Below are positions 6,259 through 9,586 of a stretch of DNA of 9,586 nt, piece after piece. The translations under genes were made by a program, and so were the position numbers. The notes below the pieces were generated by a model, which was given only the letters and a program-made list of their open reading frames with translations, ran no database searches and was not told the DNA's origin. Position 1 is the stretch's first letter. Each line of letters starts with the position of its first letter. Source of the stretch: Anaerolineales bacterium (GTDB taxonomy: Bacteria > Chloroflexota > Anaerolineae > Anaerolineales > E44-bin32); contig DAOWMX010000063.1 in NCBI GenBank assembly GCA_030642885.1, positions 1-9,586 on the forward strand. The letters run 5' to 3'.

Positions 6259-6519
6259 TTAAGAGTATCGCTGATTGACTCTCGGGCGCGAGGTGTCTAA
6301 AGTGAAGGTGTAATGAGCCTCAGGCCATCTATGGGCTGCACGTCCCAGTAAGCCGTGGCAACCTCTGGCCAATCTGACTGATCCCCAGCTAGTTAAGGCG
6401 ATCATGATGAATGCGCCGACCGACTGGAGGAACGCCCTTTCGCTGCGGCGAAGAAGTTGGGACCAACCGGCGAACGCGGCAATGCCGGCCGCCCGCTGAA
6501 TGGCAGGGGGCTCACCCCT
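6259..6519 (-). pseudogene. Possible remnant of a small membrane-protein gene
   Basis: One minus-strand frame is open for 86 codons between a TAA at 6520-6522 and a TAA at 6259-6261, with no ATG, GTG or TTG near its beginning. The first half reads like a two-helix membrane hairpin: a hydrophobic stretch AAGIAAFAGWSQLL, a charged RRSER turn, then FLQSVGAFIMIALTSWGSV. The second half is not hydrophobic. The segment is GC-richer than the flanking gap, as coding DNA here is. I recognise no family. It could be a decayed gene fragment or a chance open frame; I favour neither strongly. Confidence 0.15.
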
Positions 6520-6564
6520 TTAATAATTCTTTCAAGGATGAAGCTAAGACATTGTGAATGAGAT

Positions 6565-6580
6565 GCTCCCATGCGGGAGC
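6565..6580 (-). terminator. Possible hairpin after the MFS transporter gene
   Basis: GCTCCC-ATGC-GGGAGC forms a perfect 6-bp GC-rich stem 80 nt beyond the transporter stop codon. There is no T-run on the minus-strand side, so a Rho-independent terminator is only tentatively suggested. Confidence 0.25.
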
Positions 6581-6660
6581 TGTATTAATTCGCGGGGATT
6601 AAAACATCAAAACCTTTGGGATTTCATTCGCCGGGCTGGAGATGTGGAAATAATGAAATT

Positions 6661-7896
6661 CTATGATTTGGGTTCCTCTGTGGGGATACCTCCCTCCGCG
6701 GGCACACGAAGCTTGAACCAGGCTGGTATGAGAGCAAGGGAACCGAGGAGTGCAGTGGCGAGGAACGGTATCTTGGGGTTGGTGGCTTCCCAGATCTGAC
6801 CACCAATCCAGGGTGCCGGAAGCGCAAACAGGCCAATAATTGCGGGAACCAAAGCATAGGCAATACCGCGAAGATGTGCGGGTGCTCCACGAGCGATGAG
6901 CGCATTAACGGCTGGGTCTAGAAGTGCGCCGCCGATCCCCATGATGATCCATGAGAGAGCAAAGACTTCGAAGCCTTCGGCGAGGATGAAAATTAGGAAC
7001 GAGGAGAGGAAGATCGCCGTACCAAGCATGAAACTGTTCCGTTCGCTCGATTTGTCGGAGAGCCACCCGCCGATTGGGGCAGCGAGAACCCAGGCGATGC
7101 CATGCATACCATCAATTAAGCCAATTCCCTGCTTGTTAATTAGGCCAATATCGTTCAGGTAAACCGGTAGGAGGTTGAAAGAAAGATACGACGCGGAGAT
7201 ACGAATGCCCTCGGAAATTATGATCCAGGTTAACACCCCCCCTGCCAAGACAATCGGGAAGATATGCGTGAAGGATTCCTTGAGCGAATTAAAGCTGAGT
7301 TTTTCCGCTGGCGCTGTGGTCTTCGTTTCCTCTGACCGTATAAGGAGCATAAAAATCACAGCGGCGACGCCATAAAAGAAAACGGCGGTGAGAAACATTG
7401 TGCGGGCCCCATAGTTCATTGCCAGGAAACCGCCCAGGGGTGGGGTGAGGATCCAGGCCGCGGTGATAAATGATTTACTGAGCCCGAAAACACGCCCGCG
7501 CGTTTCAGCGGGGCAAGTGTCGGCGATATAGGCCCGGAAAGATGGTTGGATTAAAGCGGTTGCCACCGCCAAGATGATGGGACCGATGAGAGTAACTTCC
7601 CAGCGCTGTGCGAAAGCAAACGGGAGGTATCCGAGGATCCCCGCAAGACTCCCGAATAAGATCGCCCGTAAGCGGCCGATTGAATCAGATATCCAACCTC
7701 CGAAAATCCCGAACACTAGCGGCACAATCATCGTCAGGGTGAAAAAAAGCCCGACCTGACTGACGCTCGCTCCGATTTCACGCAAGAAGACCGGAATCTG
7801 CACCGCGGTCATCGCCCGCGTCGCCTCGGCGAAAGTGAGTCCGACGAGAAAAAGGATCATTTTGCGGGAGAGCAGCGGTTGTAATGATTTATTCAT
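6661..7896 (-). CDS. Major facilitator superfamily (MFS) transporter
   Basis: The 411-aa integral membrane protein has the usual length and twelve-helix pattern of an MFS secondary transporter. The signature loop between helices 2 and 3 is GGWISDSIGRLRAILFG (66-82), and its counterpart in the second half is GGWLSDKSSERNSFMLG (276-292). YIADTCPAETRGRVFG (123-138) and ARGAPAHLRGIAY (335-347) are the matching helix 4/5 and 10/11 loops with conserved Arg-Gly. A charged central loop lies at about 186-210 between the two six-helix halves. The pattern is closest to the drug:proton-antiporter or multidrug-efflux-like branch, but the substrate cannot be read from the sequence. The start at 7896 has no good Shine-Dalgarno sequence; the nearest G-rich run is about 15 nt away. 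The 233-bp upstream gap contains palindromes that could be regulatory. No regulator gene is adjacent. Confidence 0.92.
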   Translation of the reverse strand: MNKSLQPLLSRKMILFLVGLTFAEATRAMTAVQIPVFLREIGASVSQVGLFFTLTMIVPLVFGIFGGWISDSIGRLRAILFGSLAGILGYLPFAFAQRWEVTLIGPIILAVATALIQPSFRAYIADTCPAETRGRVFGLSKSFITAAWILTPPLGGFLAMNYGARTMFLTAVFFYGVAAVIFMLLIRSEETKTTAPAEKLSFNSLKESFTHIFPIVLAGGVLTWIIISEGIRISASYLSFNLLPVYLNDIGLINKQGIGLIDGMHGIAWVLAAPIGGWLSDKSSERNSFMLGTAIFLSSFLIFILAEGFEVFALSWIIMGIGGALLDPAVNALIARGAPAHLRGIAYALVPAIIGLFALPAPWIGGQIWEATNPKIPFLATALLGSLALIPAWFKLRVPAEGGIPTEEPKS

Positions 7897-7916
7897 ACGG
7901 AAGCTTCGTGTCCCCC

Positions 7917-7980
7917 TTTGAAACAGGCTGCGGAGGCTTTTCTATATGTGAGACTTGGATCAACCCACACATGTTTCAAA
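7917..7980. repeat. Inverted repeat TTTGAAACA ... TGTTTCAAA upstream of the MFS gene
   Basis: Perfect 9-bp arms at 7917-7925 and 7972-7980 are separated by 46 nt. They lie 20-85 nt before the transporter ATG and flank a weak -10 candidate. The arrangement could be a pair of operator half-sites or a leader stem-loop. It could also be chance, as 9-bp pairs are not rare in AT-rich DNA. Confidence 0.35.
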
Positions 7981-8053
7981 TCGTACTTATTAGACCCACT
8001 AATTCTGCCACGAAATTTGTGGGATAGCAAATTGAGTAAATCAGTGATTTTGA

Positions 8054-8069
8054 CTATTGATATCAATAG
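8054..8069. promoter_or_regulatory. Perfect 16-bp palindrome, candidate operator
   Basis: CTATTGATATCAATAG reads identically on both strands. It sits in the gap between the HAD and MFS genes, 61 bp beyond the HAD stop and 157 bp before the transporter start. A continuous 16-bp palindrome is the usual form of a binding site for a dimeric helix-turn-helix repressor, which would fit control of the transporter. No cognate regulator is encoded in the window. Confidence 0.4.
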
Positions 8070-8129
8070 CGGTGATTTATGAGTTATGCAATGGTATCCA
8101 GATTGTGTCATCTCCAGACGATGGAAAGC

Positions 8130-8753
8130 TTAGGTCGTGATGTTGAGAAGACCTTTTAACTCTTCCATGACGATCTGAGGGTCTTGGAAGAGGATTCCAT
8201 GGATCCCCAGTTCACGTGCTCCCTGGATGTTCTCATCGAAGTCGTCGATGAAGATGGTTTGTTCCGCTTCGACACCCAACCGATCGAGGGCTAATTGATA
8301 GATCCGCTGGTCGGGTTTTGCTAACCCAACCTCGGCTGAAACAATTATGTCGTCGAATATATCGGCAATATGCCAGCGATCTTCAAGGAAACGTCTAGTT
8401 GAAGGCCAGCCATTGGATAATAACCCCATTTTAGTTCCGGCTTTGCGGGCGCGGATAGATCGGATCAAATCCATGTCAATCTGATCGCCCGACCAGAACT
8501 CATCCCTCACGACTGTTAGTTTATCACTCGAAAGTTCGAGCTGCTCACCCACCCACATCCAGAGATCGTCATTGGTAGCTTCGCCTACGGTGGCTTTGCG
8601 ACTCATCTCGCTCTCGAAGACGAGTTCGTATATTTTCCCGTTCGGCAGATTCAGCATCCGGTCCAGGCAATGACGCGGCTCCCAGTCTTCGGTGCGTAGA
8701 AGGACGCCTCCTAAATCCCAGAGGATGGCTTTGAAGGGGGCGGATTTGACCAT
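8130..8753 (-). CDS. HAD-superfamily hydrolase (YihX-like phosphatase)
   Basis: The 207-aa cytoplasmic protein has the four HAD motifs in order. Motif I is ILWDLGGVL with nucleophile Asp13, motif II is LLSNGW with Ser113 and Asn114, the motif III lysine is Lys146 in LAKPDQRIY, and motif IV is IFIDDFDEN with Asp170 and Asp171. A helical cap lies at about residues 20-95. Position +2 after the nucleophile is Gly15 rather than the usual acid/base Asp, as in the DLGNV motif of E. coli YihX (glucose-1-phosphate phosphatase) and relatives. So it fits the HAD-IA variant 3 group, and a sugar-phosphate phosphatase is the likeliest role. The substrate is not determinable. The start at 8753 is supported by AAGGA 4 nt upstream. 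A perfect TATAAT lies about 75 nt upstream. The gene follows the acetyltransferase gene by 142 bp. Confidence 0.88.
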   Translation of the reverse strand: MVKSAPFKAILWDLGGVLLRTEDWEPRHCLDRMLNLPNGKIYELVFESEMSRKATVGEATNDDLWMWVGEQLELSSDKLTVVRDEFWSGDQIDMDLIRSIRARKAGTKMGLLSNGWPSTRRFLEDRWHIADIFDDIIVSAEVGLAKPDQRIYQLALDRLGVEAEQTIFIDDFDENIQGARELGIHGILFQDPQIVMEELKGLLNITT

Positions 8754-8828
8754 GCTATCCTTGCTCCAATTTATTAATGATAAAGGGGCTGCTCTATTTT
8801 TTTAAAATCCCCAGGTAAGTTGCCACAC

Positions 8829-8834
8829 ATTATA
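8829..8834 (-). promoter_or_regulatory. -10 element (TATAAT) of the HAD gene
   Basis: A perfect TATAAT on the minus strand lies in the gap between the acetyltransferase stop and the HAD start, 75 nt before the ATG. The -35 region is weak (TTCTTT-like, ~18 bp upstream). The predicted leader is about 65-70 nt and ends with an AAGGA ribosome-binding site, so this gene would be transcribed separately from the acetyltransferase gene. Confidence 0.45.
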
Positions 8835-8895
8835 GTAGAGATACAAAGAGGGAAAGAACTTATCGGGTGATGTTTGATTGTGCGATGGTGGATTC

Positions 8896-9586
8896 TCACT
8901 CTTTCTGGAGTTCCTCCCCAGGACGCAGTTCGATCTCGTAAGTGACATACTCCCGCTGTACATGCATGCCCGCCTTCTCATACAGCCTCGTCGCGCCGGC
9001 AAGATTGTTTGAGTAGACGCCTAAACCAACGCGCGGTTTCCCGCGGCGATAAAATTCGCCGAAAACTTGCCGCAGCAAAGCTAACCCCAGGCCTCGGCGT
9101 CGCCATGGACGCCGGACACCAAGGACGCTCACCCAACCCTTGTCTGGGTCGTCATCTGACTCCGCCCGACAAGTAACCATGCCGGCAATTTCATCCCCGT
9201 CCATAGCCAGGAACCATAAAGCAGAGTCGGGCTTCCGGATCTCAAACACGTAATGTTTCCATTGTTTGAATCCCTCTTCGAAAGGGGTTTCCACATACCC
9301 CCAATGGTCCTCGAAGGCCTCGTCTTCGGCTCTATAGGCGGCTTCGGTATCCGCTGGGTGCTGAATATTGCGGACTGTGATTCCCTCCGGCCATGCAGGC
9401 GCTGGGGGCGCTTCGTCAAGGTCTAGCAACATGTCCCATCCGTAGCGGATGGCGTTCATGCCCATACTCTGTAGTAGTTCCTTCGCCGGAGTGTACGTGT
9501 TTACGGTTCCGGCGCGCGCCGAGACGCGTGCGCCCTCGGGAGCGCGGGGTATTGCCTCGCGGGCGCGATTTATTGCCCACGCCATC
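8896..9586 (-). CDS. Tandem-domain GNAT N-acetyltransferase, 5' end outside the window
   Basis: About 230 residues are visible, in two parts. Residues ~64-225 are a complete GNAT acetyltransferase domain. Its acetyl-CoA-binding loop is VLGVRRPWRRRGLGLALL (154-171, R/Q-x-x-G-x-G pattern), followed by YSNNLAGATRLYEKAGM (191-207), the usual beta-5/helix-4 region ending in a G-hydrophobic turn. Residues 1-60 (AREAIPRAP, TPAKELLQSMGMNAIRYGWDMLLDL) look like the tail of a preceding GNAT domain, where a helix is followed by a 'GF/GM' turn and the last strand. The Met encoded at 9585 is therefore probably internal, and the true start lies beyond the right edge. Such double-GNAT proteins of about 300-350 aa resemble mycothiol-synthase-like acetyltransferases. 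The substrate is unknown. Confidence 0.85.
   Translation of the reverse strand, partial: MAWAINRAREAIPRAPEGARVSARAGTVNTYTPAKELLQSMGMNAIRYGWDMLLDLDEAPPAPAWPEGITVRNIQHPADTEAAYRAEDEAFEDHWGYVETPFEEGFKQWKHYVFEIRKPDSALWFLAMDGDEIAGMVTCRAESDDDPDKGWVSVLGVRRPWRRRGLGLALLRQVFGEFYRRGKPRVGLGVYSNNLAGATRLYEKAGMHVQREYVTYEIELRPGEELQKE

Larger units (their letters stand above)
5895..6660. other. Long gap (~770 bp) without a recognisable gene
   Basis: The gap lies between the MFS transporter stop and the lipid kinase start, both on the minus strand. The part near 5895-6250 is AT-richer and probably holds the kinase promoter. Candidate -35-like TTGAAC sequences occur twice on the minus strand (GTTCAAC on plus near 5949 and 5986), but no convincing -10 is paired with them. 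The part near 6259-6519 is GC-richer and open in one minus-strand frame (see the separate entry). A 6-bp hairpin sits at 6565-6580. I see no tRNA, small RNA family or riboswitch that I can name. Confidence 0.6.
7897..8129. other. Intergenic region upstream of the MFS gene with inverted repeats
   Basis: These 233 bp separate the HAD gene from the downstream MFS transporter gene on the same strand. They are AT-rich and include a 16-bp perfect palindrome at 8054-8069 and a 9-bp inverted repeat (7917-7925 with 7972-7980). A TATAGA on the minus strand near 7940-7950 is a weak -10 candidate without a clear -35. A 72-codon open frame crosses the region, but I do not consider it a gene. Confidence 0.55.

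Noticed and set aside
5895..6660. tRNA, riboswitch or small-RNA gene in the longest gap
   Set aside because: I looked for a T-loop GTTCRA context, an acceptor stem ending, and familiar riboswitch cores on both strands, and found none.
6554..6799. 81-codon plus-strand frame
   Set aside because: It overlaps the 3' end of the MFS gene on the opposite strand and has no family resemblance.
7893..8111. 72-codon minus-strand frame whose stop overlaps the MFS start (ATGA)
   Set aside because: The 4-nt overlap is the usual look of translational coupling, but there is no Shine-Dalgarno sequence before its ATG. The protein resembles nothing I know, and the frame runs through the palindromes and AT-rich promoter-like DNA.

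Overview
The window looks like ordinary bacterial chromosome, most plausibly from the Chloroflexota (Anaerolineae-like). This placement is an inference. It rests on the style of the UvrC protein, on the hairpin-forming GC-rich intergenic repeats, and on a helicase-associated 'XPB/Ssl2 N-terminal-like' protein of a kind I associate with Actinobacteria and Chloroflexota. I see no phage genes, transposase, CRISPR array, rRNA or tRNA, and no convincing novel multi-gene system. The interesting content lies in gene starts, intergenic repeats and a few unusual gene contexts.

Layout. The left edge (1-176, minus) holds the start of a lipoprotein gene that runs out of the window. It is divergent from uvrC (320-2185, plus). 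A stand-alone receiver-domain response regulator follows uvrC with its Shine-Dalgarno sequence overlapping the uvrC stop codon. About 680 bp without a gene follow (2569-3250), rich in hairpins and containing two near-identical ~71-bp copies of an imperfect palindrome. From 3251 to the right end every gene is on the minus strand. In transcription order from the right edge these are a tandem-domain GNAT acetyltransferase (5' end outside the window), a HAD phosphatase-like hydrolase, a 12-helix MFS transporter, a diacylglycerol kinase-family lipid kinase, and a helicase-associated WYL/XPB-like protein without a helicase motor. The uvrC operon and the helicase-associated gene converge on the repeat-rich gap.

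How the genes relate. uvrC and the response regulator almost certainly share a transcript. The lipid kinase and helicase-associated genes are 49 bp apart and may be co-transcribed, although the latter also has a possible promoter of its own. The remaining genes are separated by 140-770 bp and look like individual units with no common pathway. Three genes without a Shine-Dalgarno sequence (lipoprotein, uvrC, helicase-associated) each carry a -10-like hexamer exactly 9 nt before the ATG. This suggests leaderless transcripts alongside SD-led genes (response regulator, lipid kinase, HAD).

The gap at 5895-6660 has no recognisable gene. It contains a GC-rich, membrane-protein-like open frame without a start codon that may be a remnant. 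The gap at 7897-8129 carries a perfect 16-bp palindrome (candidate operator) and a 9-bp inverted repeat.
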